Source: an uncultured Oscillospiraceae bacterium | Lineage (GTDB): Bacteria; Bacillota; Clostridia; Oscillospirales; Oscillospiraceae | Assembly: GCA_910587395.1 (NCBI GenBank) | Contig: CAJULJ010000001.1 | Coordinates: 109,276 to 173,275, forward strand | Direction of reading: 5' to 3' | Length of the DNA stretch: 64,000 bases | Part shown: positions 25,271-33,378 of the stretch, in pieces | Layout: each line of letters starts with the position of its first letter | Numbering within the stretch: position 1 is the first letter of the stretch | The notes under the pieces: generated by a model | What the model saw: the letters and a program-made list of their open reading frames with translations, nothing else | Databases searched by the model: none | Told to the model about the DNA's origin: nothing | Translations under genes and position numbers: made by a program

Positions 25271-25642
25271 ATGAAAAAGTTTTGGAAAGCCCTTGGCATC
25301 ACCGCTCTGGCCGCCGCTGTTATCCCTTACCGCATCCGTAAGGACAGGGAGGAGGATGTCACCACGGTGGACGCCTTGCTGTGGCAGCTGACCCGCCGCC
25401 CCGGCGAGGGCGAGGAGAAGAATCAGGTGGATATCACTCTTGGGTTCAAATCTCCCCTCCAGGAGGTGCGTGAGGAGCGGGAGCTGTTCACTGAGGACCC
25501 TGACGAGGCCGTTCTTTTCGCCGATATGGGGGATGACGCTGAGGCTGACGCTTCCGCCTCTGCTGAAGCGGAAGAAGCTTCTCCGACGGAGGAGACCGCC
25601 GATCCGGTGGTCACTGAAGAGGATTTTGATCCCGATCTCTAA
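25271..25642 (+). CDS. Hypothetical acidic protein
   Basis: The 123-residue protein has a short basic and hydrophobic N-terminus (KKFWKALGITALAAAVIPYRIRK) that could be a membrane anchor or weak signal. About 95 strongly acidic residues follow, ending in Glu/Ala/Asp-rich low-complexity sequence (ADASASAEAEEASP). The ATG at 25271 has AAAGGAG. It lies 27 nt after serS. No family is recognised, and the acidic tail is probably disordered. Confidence 0.7.
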   Translation: MKKFWKALGITALAAAVIPYRIRKDREEDVTTVDALLWQLTRRPGEGEEKNQVDITLGFKSPLQEVREERELFTEDPDEAVLFADMGDDAEADASASAEAEEASPTEETADPVVTEEDFDPDL

Positions 25643-26019
25643 TTGAGGGTTCCCAGCCTCGAAGGGCGCCTTCGGCGGGAGTTACTTTCTCTCACGCGAG
25701 AGAAAGTAACCAAAGAGCGCGCTTAGGGGGAAAATCCGGTTCGGCTGAGGCCCGTAAACGGGCCTTGCTCACAGGATTTACCCCCTAAGAACCCCGGTTT
25801 ACGGGGGCTGTAGGTAGAACGCAGGCACTTGAAACGGCTATTGCGTTTGAGGAATTTGGCTCACTTCGCTGTTCGGCCCACAGCGGGCCTGCGCTTTGTA
25901 ATCGAACGGTCCGTTAGTGGGTCTCCTTTCAGCGCCTCCGTTGGGCGCGGCACACATTGCCGGCTTCTTTCCTGTATCCCTTGACGATCAACCCCTGATT
26001 TGATGAACGGAGGATGAAC
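25643..26019. other. 377-bp intergenic region with structured element
   Basis: No convincing reading frame. The left half is the inverted-repeat cluster. The right half (25807-26000) has no strong hairpin, and only the ribosome site at 26008-26013 was identified. Confidence 0.6.
25660..25806. repeat. Dense cluster of strong inverted repeats (candidate repeat element or structured RNA)
   Basis: Within about 150 bp there are four dyads. CGAAGG-GCG-CCTTCG lies at 25660-25674. GTTACTTTCTCTC-ACGC-GAGAGAAAGTAAC lies at 25681-25710, a perfect 13-bp stem. A long stem pairs TTAGGGGGAAAATCC (25723-25737) with GGATTTACCCCCTAA (25774-25788), with one mismatch, and encloses GGCCCGT-AA-ACGGGCC (25749-25764). 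CCCCG-GTTTA-CGGGG lies at 25792-25806. None is followed by a T-tract. The AGAAAGTAACCAAAG portion resembles intergenic repeats seen in many bacterial genomes, from memory. Confidence 0.65.
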
Positions 26020-26343
26020 ATGGACGATCAAAAGCCCGTCTACACCCCTGCTTCCTTTGAAAAGAGGACCGCCGCCTGGATGGGAATCGCATATGTTCTC
26101 ATGCTTCTGTTCATCCTGAACTTTACCCTGTTCACAGGCGGACGCCAGCTTCCCGGCACCTTTCCCCTGTTTCTGGTCCCCGTATCCGTGGCCCTAGCTG
26201 TGGTGCTTATCCACCGCCTCAGGTCCAAAACCCTGCCCGGCGGCGTGGCCGGGGCCGCGCTGGGCCTCATCGTCTGCGCCGCCGGCGTGTTCTTTGGATT
26301 GGCTCTGGGCGTCCCCGCCCTGCTGGCCGCTTTGGGAGCGTGA
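26020..26343 (+). CDS. Small membrane protein
   Basis: The 107-residue protein has three hydrophobic spans: about residues 20-40 (MGIAYVLMLLFILNFTLF), 48-67 and 75-105. The ATG at 26020 lies six bases after CGGAGG. Another ATG at 26014 abuts that site and is less likely. Its stop is 2 nt before the rsmG start, so the two are translationally linked. No family is recognised. Confidence 0.75.
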   Translation: MDDQKPVYTPASFEKRTAAWMGIAYVLMLLFILNFTLFTGGRQLPGTFPLFLVPVSVALAVVLIHRLRSKTLPGGVAGAALGLIVCAAGVFFGLALGVPALLAALGA

Positions 26344-26345
26344 AC

Positions 26346-27059
26346 ATGGAAACTCTTATCCAAACCGGCTTGGCTCAGCTTGGTCAGACCGCATCCGTTC
26401 CTGACGCCGCCCCTGCCCTGCTGTCCCGATACGGACAGCTCCTCCTAGAAAAAAACCAAGTCATGAACCTCACCGCCATCACCAATCCCCGCGACGTGGC
26501 CACCCTTCATATGCTGGACTGCGCCGCCCTGCTGGACTGCGCCGGTTTTGAGGGAAAAACCCTCATCGACGTGGGCACCGGCGCGGGATTTCCCGGCCTG
26601 CCGCTGAAAATTCTGGTTCCCTCCCTGGAGGTCACCCTGCTGGACTCCCTGAACAAACGGGTGGATTGGCTGTCGGAAATCTGTGAAGCCCTTTCCCTTG
26701 ACGGTATCCGGGCAATCCACGCCCGCGCCGAAGAGTCCGGACAGGACCCCGCCCTGCGGGAGCGCTTCGATTTCGCCACCGCCCGCGCCGTAGCAGAACT
26801 GCGCCTTTTGAGTGAGCTGTGCCTCCCCTTTGTCAAGGTGGGCGGCTACTTCCTCGCCATGAAGGGAACCGATTCTGACGACGAATTGACCAGCGCCCTC
26901 TCCGCCATCCGAATCCTGGGGGGACAGGTAGAGCGCTGTTTTGACTATACCATTCCCCACACAGACGTGGCCCACAGAGTAATTTTGATTAGGAAAATCA
27001 CACCGGTTCTGGAAAAATATCCTCGACGTTGGAGTAAAATTCAAAAAGCCCCCCTATAA
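26346..27059 (+). CDS. rsmG: 16S rRNA (guanine527-N7)-methyltransferase
   Basis: RsmG (GidB) methylates G527 of 16S rRNA with S-adenosylmethionine. Loss in other bacteria gives low-level streptomycin resistance. The 237-residue protein has the SAM motif TLIDVGTGAGFPGLPLKIL near residue 74, LLDSLNKRVDWL near 100 and the DFATARAVAEL segment near 140. The ATG at 26346 follows GGGAG. In Bacillus rsmG sits in the mnmG-rsmG-noc run. Here it is separated from noc by about 6 kb and mnmE/mnmG are absent. Confidence 0.95.
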   Translation: METLIQTGLAQLGQTASVPDAAPALLSRYGQLLLEKNQVMNLTAITNPRDVATLHMLDCAALLDCAGFEGKTLIDVGTGAGFPGLPLKILVPSLEVTLLDSLNKRVDWLSEICEALSLDGIRAIHARAEESGQDPALRERFDFATARAVAELRLLSELCLPFVKVGGYFLAMKGTDSDDELTSALSAIRILGGQVERCFDYTIPHTDVAHRVILIRKITPVLEKYPRRWSKIQKAPL

Positions 27060-27123
27060 ACCGGTAAATTTCCCCAGCATGTGGAAAACGACGAATTATT
27101 TTTCAGGATTTTCACAATTTTTG

Positions 27124-27152
27124 TTGCCATTTTCATCAATCCGTGTTATGAT
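27124..27152 (+). promoter_or_regulatory. Promoter of the MinD-like gene
   Basis: TTGCCA (27124-27129), 17 nt, TATGAT (27147-27152). Confidence 0.65.
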
Positions 27153-27178
27153 TCTAAGGTATCGGAAGGAGGCATCCC

Positions 27179-27910
27179 ATGGGTACTGCCGTCATGGTCA
27201 CATCTGGAAAGGGCGGCACAGGCAAAACCTCCCTGACCGCGGGAGTGGCCTCCTGTCTGGCAGCGCTGGGCCGCCGGGTGCTGTGCATTGATTTGGATAT
27301 CGGCCTGCGCAATCTGGATCTAACTCTGGGTATGTCCGACAGGGCCTTGATGGACTTCAGCGATGTGATGGAATACCGCTGTCCCCTGCTCAGCGCGGCG
27401 GTGGAGCAGCCGGAAATCCGAAACCTGTTTCTGCTTACCGCCCCCCACTCCTCCGATGGGCTGGATCGAAAACGGTTCCAGGCCGTGGTGGAGGAGGCAA
27501 ACGATTATTTTGATTATGTGTTTATGGACTCCCCCGCCGGACTGGGAGAGGGTTTTCAGCTCGCCATGGCCGCCGCCGACCGGGTGATCGTGGTCTCCGC
27601 CGTAGATCCCGCCGCTCTGCGGGACGCTCAGCGGACCGTGGCCGAGCTCCACACCCTGACCCAGCTTCATCTGGTGATGAACCGAGTCCAGCCCAAACTC
27701 ATCTCAAAATTGAGGACCTCTATAGACAGCGCCATGGACGCCGCCGGGCTCCCCCTGCTGGGAGTAGTACCGGAGGACCCCAACGTCACCATGGCCACCG
27801 CCGCCGGAGTTCCCCTGATTCTCACCACCTACAAAGGGGCGGCGCCGGCCTATCTGAATATCGCCAAGAGACTCCTGGGACAACGGGTCCCATTGCTCCG
27901 CATCCGCTAG
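27179..27910 (+). CDS. MinD-like ParA-superfamily ATPase
   Basis: The 243-residue protein has the deviant Walker A GKGGTGKTS (residues 10-18), CIDLDIGLRNLDLTLG near 40 as in MinD, and FVFMDSPAGLG-type switch II near 117. It ends LNIAKRLLGQRVPLLRIR, a possible amphipathic membrane-targeting helix. MinD positions the division inhibitor MinC. No minC, minE or divIVA is adjacent, so it may be a stand-alone MinD or a FlhG-like protein. It is followed 35 nt later by the methylglyoxal-synthase-like gene. Confidence 0.85.
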   Translation: MGTAVMVTSGKGGTGKTSLTAGVASCLAALGRRVLCIDLDIGLRNLDLTLGMSDRALMDFSDVMEYRCPLLSAAVEQPEIRNLFLLTAPHSSDGLDRKRFQAVVEEANDYFDYVFMDSPAGLGEGFQLAMAAADRVIVVSAVDPAALRDAQRTVAELHTLTQLHLVMNRVQPKLISKLRTSIDSAMDAAGLPLLGVVPEDPNVTMATAAGVPLILTTYKGAAPAYLNIAKRLLGQRVPLLRIR

Positions 27911-27945
27911 TCTACGCCCCATATCCCATAGAAAGGACGATCTGC

Positions 27946-28359
27946 ATGAATATTGCCCTCATGAGTCACGACAACAAAAAAGAACTGATGGTCCAATTCT
28001 GCATCGCCTACTGCGGAATTCTCTCCAAGCACACCGTCTGCGCCACCAGCAACACCGGCCGCCAAGTGGCGGAGGCCACCGGCCTGCCTGTCCAGCTGTT
28101 TCTGGCCCATGCCCAGGGCGGAAGCCAGCAGATCGGCGCGCGCATTGCCTATGACGAGATTGACATGGTGCTCTTCTTCAACGACCCTACCACGGACGAT
28201 CTGGAGAAGGATCTGCACTACATCATCAATCTGTGCGACCAGCATAACGTGCCCATCGCCACCAATTCGGCCACGGCTGAAATGCTCATCCATGGTCTGG
28301 CACGAGGGGATTTGGATTGGCGCCTTATCAGCCATCCCACCGCGCCGCTGAAGGTATAA
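27946..28359 (+). CDS. Methylglyoxal synthase-like protein with altered active site
   Basis: The 137-residue protein aligns along its length with MgsA, which converts dihydroxyacetone phosphate to methylglyoxal. The N-terminal HD pair (H8, D9) and the ATG-like phosphate loop (TSNTG) are present. The catalytic aspartate of E. coli (D71 in GGDQQ) is replaced by serine (S60 in GGSQQIG). The segment carrying catalytic H98 (AVPHDPD in E. coli) is shortened to TTDDLEKD. The fold therefore seems kept while two catalytic positions are lost. It may act as a sensor or on another substrate. It is probably co-transcribed with the MinD-like gene. Confidence 0.82.
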   Translation: MNIALMSHDNKKELMVQFCIAYCGILSKHTVCATSNTGRQVAEATGLPVQLFLAHAQGGSQQIGARIAYDEIDMVLFFNDPTTDDLEKDLHYIINLCDQHNVPIATNSATAEMLIHGLARGDLDWRLISHPTAPLKV

Positions 28360-28362
28360 GCC

Positions 28363-28390
28363 TTGACTTTTCCCACGGGACTGATATAAT
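28363..28390 (+). promoter_or_regulatory. hisS promoter
   Basis: TTGACT (28363-28368), 16 nt, perfect TATAAT (28385-28390), directly after the MgsA-like stop. Confidence 0.7.
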
Positions 28391-28413
28391 ATCCACGCCC
28401 GCAAACGGTTTTA

Positions 28414-28460
28414 CGCTCTCGTCCCAAGCATGGGGGCGGGAGCGTTGTTCTTCGTTTTTC
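28414..28460 (+). terminator. Attenuator-like terminator in the hisS leader
   Basis: A 12-bp stem (CGCTCTCGTCCC, 28414-28425, with GGGGCGGGAGCG, 28433-28444, two G-U pairs) is followed by TTGTTCTTCGTTTTTC. It lies only about 20 nt after the predicted transcription start, ahead of hisS. The conserved T-box sequence was not found. Confidence 0.65.
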
Positions 28461-28613
28461 GGCCCACGCCGTACCTGTCTGGGCGGTGGTGCGGATGCTG
28501 ACTGTCTTTCTTTAATTGCCTCCAGATCAGCCATACCATTCGGTGCGGCTCTGGAGCCTTCGATTGAATACAACAAGTATTATTTTGATGTAATACGCAA
28601 AGGAGAAATCATC

Positions 28614-29984
28614 ATGGCAAAGCAAAAACCCCGCACCCTGTCCGGGTTCATGGAGCTGCTGCCGGCAAATCAGACGCAGTTTGAACGTATGGCGGAGCTG
28701 CTGCGGAAATCCTACTCCCTTTACGGCTTTACCCCCCTGGACACCCCAATCATTGAGGCCAGCGAGGTCCTGCTGGCCAAGGCGGGCGGCGAAACGGAAA
28801 AACAGATTTACCGCTTCACCAAAGGCGACTCCGATTTGTCCCTGCGGTTTGATCTGACCGTACCGCTGGCCAAGTACGTGGCGCTGCACTACGCCGAGCT
28901 GTCCTTCCCCTTCCGCCGCTTCCAGATCGGCAAGGTATATCGGGGGGAGCGGGCCCAGCGGGGCCGGTTCCGGGAGTTCTACCAGGCGGATATCGACGTC
29001 ATCGGCGACGGCAAATTGGACATTGTCAACGAGGCGGAAATCCCCGCCATCATCTATCAGACCTTTACCACCCTGGGGCTGAAAAGATTCCAAATCCGAG
29101 TAAACAACCGCAAGGTTCTCAACGGCTTTTACGCCATGCTGGGTCTCACCGGCAAAGCCGGGGACGTGATGCGCACGGTGGACAAGCTGCCCAAAATCGG
29201 CGAGGACAAGGTGCGGGAAATCCTTATGGATGAGGAGATCGCCCTCACCGGGGAGCAGGCGGACGAGATTTTGAAGTTCATCTCCATTACGGGAAGTAAT
29301 AATAATGTTCTTCACGCCTTGGAGGAATATAAGGGCCGCCACGAGCTGTTTGACCAGGGGCTGGAAGAGCTGAACACAGTGGTAAAATATCTGGGCTCCT
29401 TCGGCGTACCCGAAAAGAATTTTGCGGTGGACCTGACCATTGCCCGAGGCCTGGACTACTACACCGGCACCGTGTACGAGACCTTCATGACCGACCACCC
29501 GGAGATCGGTTCCATCTGTTCCGGGGGTAGATATGACAACTTAGCGGAATATTATACGGATAAACAACTGCCCGGTGTTGGAATTTCCATTGGTCTAACC
29601 CGGCTGTTCTACGTGCTGGAGGAGCAAGGCTACCTCAACGACGGCCTGATTACCGCCCCCGCCGACGTGCTCATTCTGCCCATGACCGACGACCTCTCCC
29701 CCGCCATCGCCTTCGCCACTCAGCTCCGGGCGGCGGGCGTGCGGGCCCAGCTCTACACCGAGCAGAAGAAGTTCAAGCAAAAAATGACCTACGCCGACCG
29801 GCTGGGCGTGCCCTACGCCGCTTTTTTAGGGGAGGATGAGATTGCCCAGAGCAAGGTGTCTCTGAAGGACATGCGCTCCGGGGAACAAAGCCTCCTGACC
29901 ATCGACGAGGCTGTGAACGCCGTCCTGGGGACCGTGAAGGCCAACGGGGACGCCGCCCCCATTCAGGAACCGGCAGGGAGCTGA
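28614..29984 (+). CDS. hisS: Histidyl-tRNA synthetase
   Basis: HisS charges tRNA-His. The 456-residue class II enzyme shows motif 1-like LDTPIIEASEVLL, motif 2 in FRRFQIGKVYRGERAQRGRFREFYQ (near residue 105), the histidine-A box IARGLDYYTGTVYE near 285 and GGRYDNL. A C-terminal anticodon domain starts near residue 355. The ATG at 28614 has AAAGGAG. A longer open frame back to 28317 would run through the promoter and terminator. A leader of about 215 nt carries an attenuator-like hairpin. A short disordered tail (ANGDAAPIQEPAGS) extends the C-terminus. Confidence 0.96.
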   Translation: MAKQKPRTLSGFMELLPANQTQFERMAELLRKSYSLYGFTPLDTPIIEASEVLLAKAGGETEKQIYRFTKGDSDLSLRFDLTVPLAKYVALHYAELSFPFRRFQIGKVYRGERAQRGRFREFYQADIDVIGDGKLDIVNEAEIPAIIYQTFTTLGLKRFQIRVNNRKVLNGFYAMLGLTGKAGDVMRTVDKLPKIGEDKVREILMDEEIALTGEQADEILKFISITGSNNNVLHALEEYKGRHELFDQGLEELNTVVKYLGSFGVPEKNFAVDLTIARGLDYYTGTVYETFMTDHPEIGSICSGGRYDNLAEYYTDKQLPGVGISIGLTRLFYVLEEQGYLNDGLITAPADVLILPMTDDLSPAIAFATQLRAAGVRAQLYTEQKKFKQKMTYADRLGVPYAAFLGEDEIAQSKVSLKDMRSGEQSLLTIDEAVNAVLGTVKANGDAAPIQEPAGS

Positions 29985-30065
29985 AAAACCCAACCGCCAA
30001 TATGTGAAAAAATCTGTAACGTAACCGCCTCTTGTGCGTTAGTCTAGTGGAAGGAGGTGGCAGCC

Positions 30066-30563
30066 ATGGAATTTGAGGAGGTCTACCAACGGTATTTCCG
30101 GGATGTCTACCGCTTCACCCTGGGCCTGACCCAAGACAGGGCGCTGGCGGAGGAAATCGTTCAAGATACCTTTTTCAGAGCTTTGAAGTCCCTGGACAGG
30201 TTCGACGGGTCCAAGGACATCCGCGCCTGGCTGTTCACCATCGCCCGCAACGCCTGGTACTCCTACTGCCGCGCCCGCAAGCGGACACTGTCCCAAGAGA
30301 ACCTGCCCCAGGACCTGGCGGACAGCGTACGCATTGAGGAGCGCATCGAGGACGAGGAGAGCGCCTTTGCCATCCACCAGTTCCTGCACGCCATGGAGGA
30401 GCCCTACAAAGAGGTGTTCTCCCTGCGGGTATTCGGGGAACTGCCCTACGAGAAGATTGGGCGGCTGTTTGGCAGGAACGCAAACTGGGCGCGGGTGACC
30501 TTCTACCGGGCCAAAGTACAGATTATTGAGCATATGGAGGCGATGGGCCATGAAAGAGACTAA
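30066..30563 (+). CDS. RNA polymerase sigma factor, ECF type
   Basis: The 165-residue protein has region 2 (YQRYFRDVYRFTLGLTQD, EEIVQDTFFRALKSLDRF, WLFTIARNAWYSYCR) and region 4 (LPYEKIGRLFGRNANWARVTF). The ATG at 30066 has GGAGG eight bases before it. Its end overlaps the anti-sigma gene by 14 nt. The upstream TGTAAC at 30015 with CGTTAGTC about 17 nt later resembles an ECF-type promoter, so it may be autoregulated. The cognate signal is unknown. Confidence 0.92.
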   Translation: MEFEEVYQRYFRDVYRFTLGLTQDRALAEEIVQDTFFRALKSLDRFDGSKDIRAWLFTIARNAWYSYCRARKRTLSQENLPQDLADSVRIEERIEDEESAFAIHQFLHAMEEPYKEVFSLRVFGELPYEKIGRLFGRNANWARVTFYRAKVQIIEHMEAMGHERD

Positions 30564-31263
30564 CTGTGACGTCATCCGGGACCTTTTACCATTGTATGAG
30601 GACAATGTGGTCAGCGAGGAGACCGCACAGATGGTGCGGGAACATCTGAAGGATTGCCCCGAATGCCGGGAGGAGCTGCGGAAAATGCGCACGCCCATTT
30701 CTCTTCCCCCCGACGAGGACGAGGAGGCGGTGAAACGCTTCCTGGAGCACCGGGCGGAGATTCGAAAAAAACAGAACGTTAAAATTGCCTGGTTTCTGGC
30801 GGTGGTGGGGTCCATAGCCCTGCTCTGTCTGTGGTATGTCTGGCCCAGGGGCTGGAACACCCTCACGGGCCCGGTAACGGATGAAGTCGTCAGCCTGAGC
30901 GGCGCGGTCATCGAGCTTTACCACCAGACCTCCGCCAACGGGGAAGTTGATATTGGCTTTCATAGTTGGCTGATCCAGTGGGAAGAGGCAGAAGGACCCG
31001 CTACAGAGGCCATACTTGAAGTATTCCAAAACCACTCCTATCGGAAAAGCCTGAGAAACCTGAACCCTTGGGACGACAGAGGAACAGGTACGGCTAATTG
31101 TGTTCTGATCGACATTATCTGGAGTGATGAAACCTACAGGAGCTTTTCCGTCGGTGATAACGGGCAGATGTTTTGCGGCGAAAACCTTTATTACACGGAT
31201 GAAAATCTGTATCAGGAGCTGACCCAGATCATTCAGGAATACGGAACTTTTCAAGAAGATTAA
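30550..31263 (+). CDS. Zinc-binding anti-sigma factor
   Basis: The 237-residue protein has the anti-sigma zinc motif H32-x3-C36-x2-C39 with an additional C6. A membrane span (about residues 77-97, AWFLAVVGSIALLCLWYVW) and an extracellular domain of about 140 residues follow. It should hold the ECF sigma factor encoded in the overlapping upstream gene at the membrane until a signal acts. The sensor domain shows no family I recognise. The ATG at 30550 overlaps the sigma stop by 14 nt, supporting coupled translation. Confidence 0.9.
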   Translation: MKETNCDVIRDLLPLYEDNVVSEETAQMVREHLKDCPECREELRKMRTPISLPPDEDEEAVKRFLEHRAEIRKKQNVKIAWFLAVVGSIALLCLWYVWPRGWNTLTGPVTDEVVSLSGAVIELYHQTSANGEVDIGFHSWLIQWEEAEGPATEAILEVFQNHSYRKSLRNLNPWDDRGTGTANCVLIDIIWSDETYRSFSVGDNGQMFCGENLYYTDENLYQELTQIIQEYGTFQED

Positions 31264-31310
31264 ACAAAAGTTATCAAATATATCTACTATACAAATTGGA
31301 GTTGATTATC

Positions 31311-33089
31311 ATGGTTCAATCACGCACCCACACCTGTAACGACCTGCGCATGGAGCATGTGGGGCAACAGGTGAAGATCGTCGGGTGGATGGAAAATGTC
31401 CGGGAGGTGGGCCAGAACCTGGCTTTTGTGGTCCTGCGGGACTTCTATGGCACCACCCAGGTGGTCATCGAGACCGAGGATATGATGACTGCGGTCAAGG
31501 GACTCAACAAAGAATCCACCATCTCGGTGGAGGGCGTGGTCCGGGAGCGGGACAGCAAAAACCCCAAGCTGCCCACCGGCGATATCGAGGTGGTGCCCAG
31601 CAAGATCGAGGTGCTGGGCCGCTGCCGCCACAACGAGCTGCCCTTCCCCATTAACCGCTCCCGGGAGGCCGACGAAACTCAGCGGCTCAAGTACCGCTAC
31701 CTTGATTTGCGCAATCCGGAGGTCAAGAACAACATCATCCTGCGCTGCAACGTAGTGACCGCTCTGCGCTCCGCCATGATCGACGAGGGCTTTTTGGAGA
31801 TTACCACCCCCATCCTGACCGCCTCCTCCCCCGAGGGGGCCAGGGATTACCTGGTGCCCTCCCGCAAGCACCCCGGCAAGTTCTACGCCCTGCCCCAGGC
31901 TCCCCAGCAGTTTAAGCAGCTTCTGATGGCCTCCGGCTTCGACCGCTATTTCCAGATCGCCCCCTGCTTCCGGGACGAGGACGCCCGGGGCGACCGCTCC
32001 CCCGGCGAGTTCTACCAGCTTGACATGGAAATGGCCTTTGCCAATCAGGACGACGTGTTCTCCGTGCTGGAGCGGGTTCTGCCCCCCATCTTCGCCGAGT
32101 ACGGCAAATACAACGTTGCTTCTGCGGCTCCCTTCCAGCGCATCCCCTACCGGTCGGCCATGGACAAGTACGGCTCCGACAAGCCGGACCTGCGTATCGA
32201 CCTGACCCTCACCGACGCCACTTCCCTGCTGTCCGGGTGCGGGTTCCCGCCCTTCGAGGGGAATACCGTCAAGGCCATTGTAGTGACGGACTTCTCCGGC
32301 ACCCGCAAGCAGATCGACGGGCTGTGCAACGAGGTGGAGGTGCAGTCCGGCGACAAGGCGTATTGGTTCCGCTACGACGAAAACAAGGAGATCGTGGGCG
32401 GCATCGCCAAGTTCGTCCAGCCCATCAAGGAGCAGGTGGTGGAGGCCCTGGGCCTTACCCCCGGCTGCTTCGTGGGCCTCACCGCCGGGAAGCTGCTCGC
32501 CGCCCAGAAAACCGCAGGCGTTCTGCGCTCCAAGCTGGGCGCGTTCTGCCCCGGCCACATGGACGTGGAACGGTACGAGTTCTGCTGGATCGTGGATTTC
32601 CCCATGTACGAGATCGGCGAGGAGTCCGGCGAGCTGGAGTTCTGCCACAACCCGTTCTCCATGCCCAACGGCGGAGTTGAAATTCTCAAAAAGGCCGCCG
32701 CCGGCGAGGTGGACCCTCTCACCATCACCGCCTTCCAGTATGACCTGGTTTGTAACGGCGTGGAGCTGTCCTCCGGCGCCGTGCGGAATCACGACCCCGA
32801 GATCATGATCGAGGCGTTCCAGCTGGTGCGCCTGGGCAAGGAGGACGTAAAGGCCAAATTCCCCGCCATGTACAACGCCTTCACCTACGGCGCTCCCCCC
32901 CATGCGGGCATCGCGCCGGGGGTAGACCGCATGGTCATGCTGCTGGCCGGAGAGGATTCCATTCGGGAAATTATCCCCTTCCCCATGAACAAAAACGCCC
33001 AGGATGTGATGATGGGCGCACCCGGCTTTGTGGAACAGAAGCAGCTGGATGAGCTGAACATCGCCTGCACCGCGAAAGAAGAAGAGTAA
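31311..33089 (+). CDS. aspS: Aspartyl-tRNA synthetase
   Basis: AspS charges tRNA-Asp, and in bacteria lacking AsnRS also tRNA-Asn. The 592-residue bacterial-type enzyme has the N-terminal OB-fold (VKIVGWMENVREVGQNLAFV). Motif 2 CFRDEDARGDRSPGEFYQLD lies near residue 220. The GAD insertion domain covers about residues 290-420. Motif 3 is GIAPGVDRMVMLLAG near 535. The ATG at 31311 follows TTGGAG. Class II motifs are complete. Whether it is discriminating cannot be settled by eye. Confidence 0.97.
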   Translation: MVQSRTHTCNDLRMEHVGQQVKIVGWMENVREVGQNLAFVVLRDFYGTTQVVIETEDMMTAVKGLNKESTISVEGVVRERDSKNPKLPTGDIEVVPSKIEVLGRCRHNELPFPINRSREADETQRLKYRYLDLRNPEVKNNIILRCNVVTALRSAMIDEGFLEITTPILTASSPEGARDYLVPSRKHPGKFYALPQAPQQFKQLLMASGFDRYFQIAPCFRDEDARGDRSPGEFYQLDMEMAFANQDDVFSVLERVLPPIFAEYGKYNVASAAPFQRIPYRSAMDKYGSDKPDLRIDLTLTDATSLLSGCGFPPFEGNTVKAIVVTDFSGTRKQIDGLCNEVEVQSGDKAYWFRYDENKEIVGGIAKFVQPIKEQVVEALGLTPGCFVGLTAGKLLAAQKTAGVLRSKLGAFCPGHMDVERYEFCWIVDFPMYEIGEESGELEFCHNPFSMPNGGVEILKKAAAGEVDPLTITAFQYDLVCNGVELSSGAVRNHDPEIMIEAFQLVRLGKEDVKAKFPAMYNAFTYGAPPHAGIAPGVDRMVMLLAGEDSIREIIPFPMNKNAQDVMMGAPGFVEQKQLDELNIACTAKEEE

Positions 33090-33092
33090 ACA

Positions 33093-33130
33093 AAGAAATC
33101 CCCTCCCGGCTGGGAGGGGATTTCTTATTT
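33093..33130 (+). terminator. aspS terminator
   Basis: AAGAAATCCCCTCCC (33093-33107), loop GGCT, GGGAGGGGATTTCTT (33112-33126), then ATTTTC. Confidence 0.9.
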
Positions 33131-33292
33131 TCTATCAATATCCATAATGCCATTCAGGTCAGACCCTATCGCGGCCTTCCATCCGGCGGTAAAAGCGCCT
33201 CGTACAAGGTCAAAAATCACCTGACTGACTTTCTCGCACTCATTATCGTCTAGAAAATCAGAGAGGGCTTTATCAAATTCAATTTCATTCAT
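33125..33292 (-). CDS. Small acidic protein
   Basis: A 55-residue frame with an ATG at 33292 and an AGGTGAT ribosome site. The translation is acidic and helical (start MNEIEFDKALSDFLDD, middle RGAFTAGWKAAIG). No family is certain; similar short proteins occur in phages and mobile DNA, from memory. It is divergent from the RHH gene at 33379 across an AT-rich 86-bp gap with a dyad, so the pair may be co-regulated. Its end overlaps the aspS terminator. Confidence 0.6.
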   Translation of the reverse strand: MNEIEFDKALSDFLDDNECEKVSQVIFDLVRGAFTAGWKAAIGSDLNGIMDIDRK

Positions 33293-33303
33293 AATATCAC
33301 CTA

Positions 33304-33320
33304 ATCATATTATATATGAT
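33304..33320. promoter_or_regulatory. Dyad between divergent small genes
   Basis: ATCATAT-TAT-ATATGAT in the gap between the 55-residue gene and the RHH gene. It is a plausible binding site for the ribbon-helix-helix protein. Confidence 0.5.
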
Positions 33321-33378
33321 TTAATATGAGTTGTCAATATATAATTGTCTGAAATGCTATGATTTGGACGGTGATATT

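Noticed and set aside
27946..28359. Frameshifted or truncated mgsA
   Set aside because: The frame is intact and of family-like length with good flanking conservation, so the changed residues look like divergence and not damage.
28360..28613. T-box riboswitch before hisS
   Set aside because: No GGTGGNACCGCG-like core, and the promoter is too close to the terminator for a T-box aptamer. Kept only as an attenuator-like hairpin.
31320..32903. A 527-residue minus-strand frame
   Set aside because: Antisense to aspS, low-complexity His/Gly/Leu composition.
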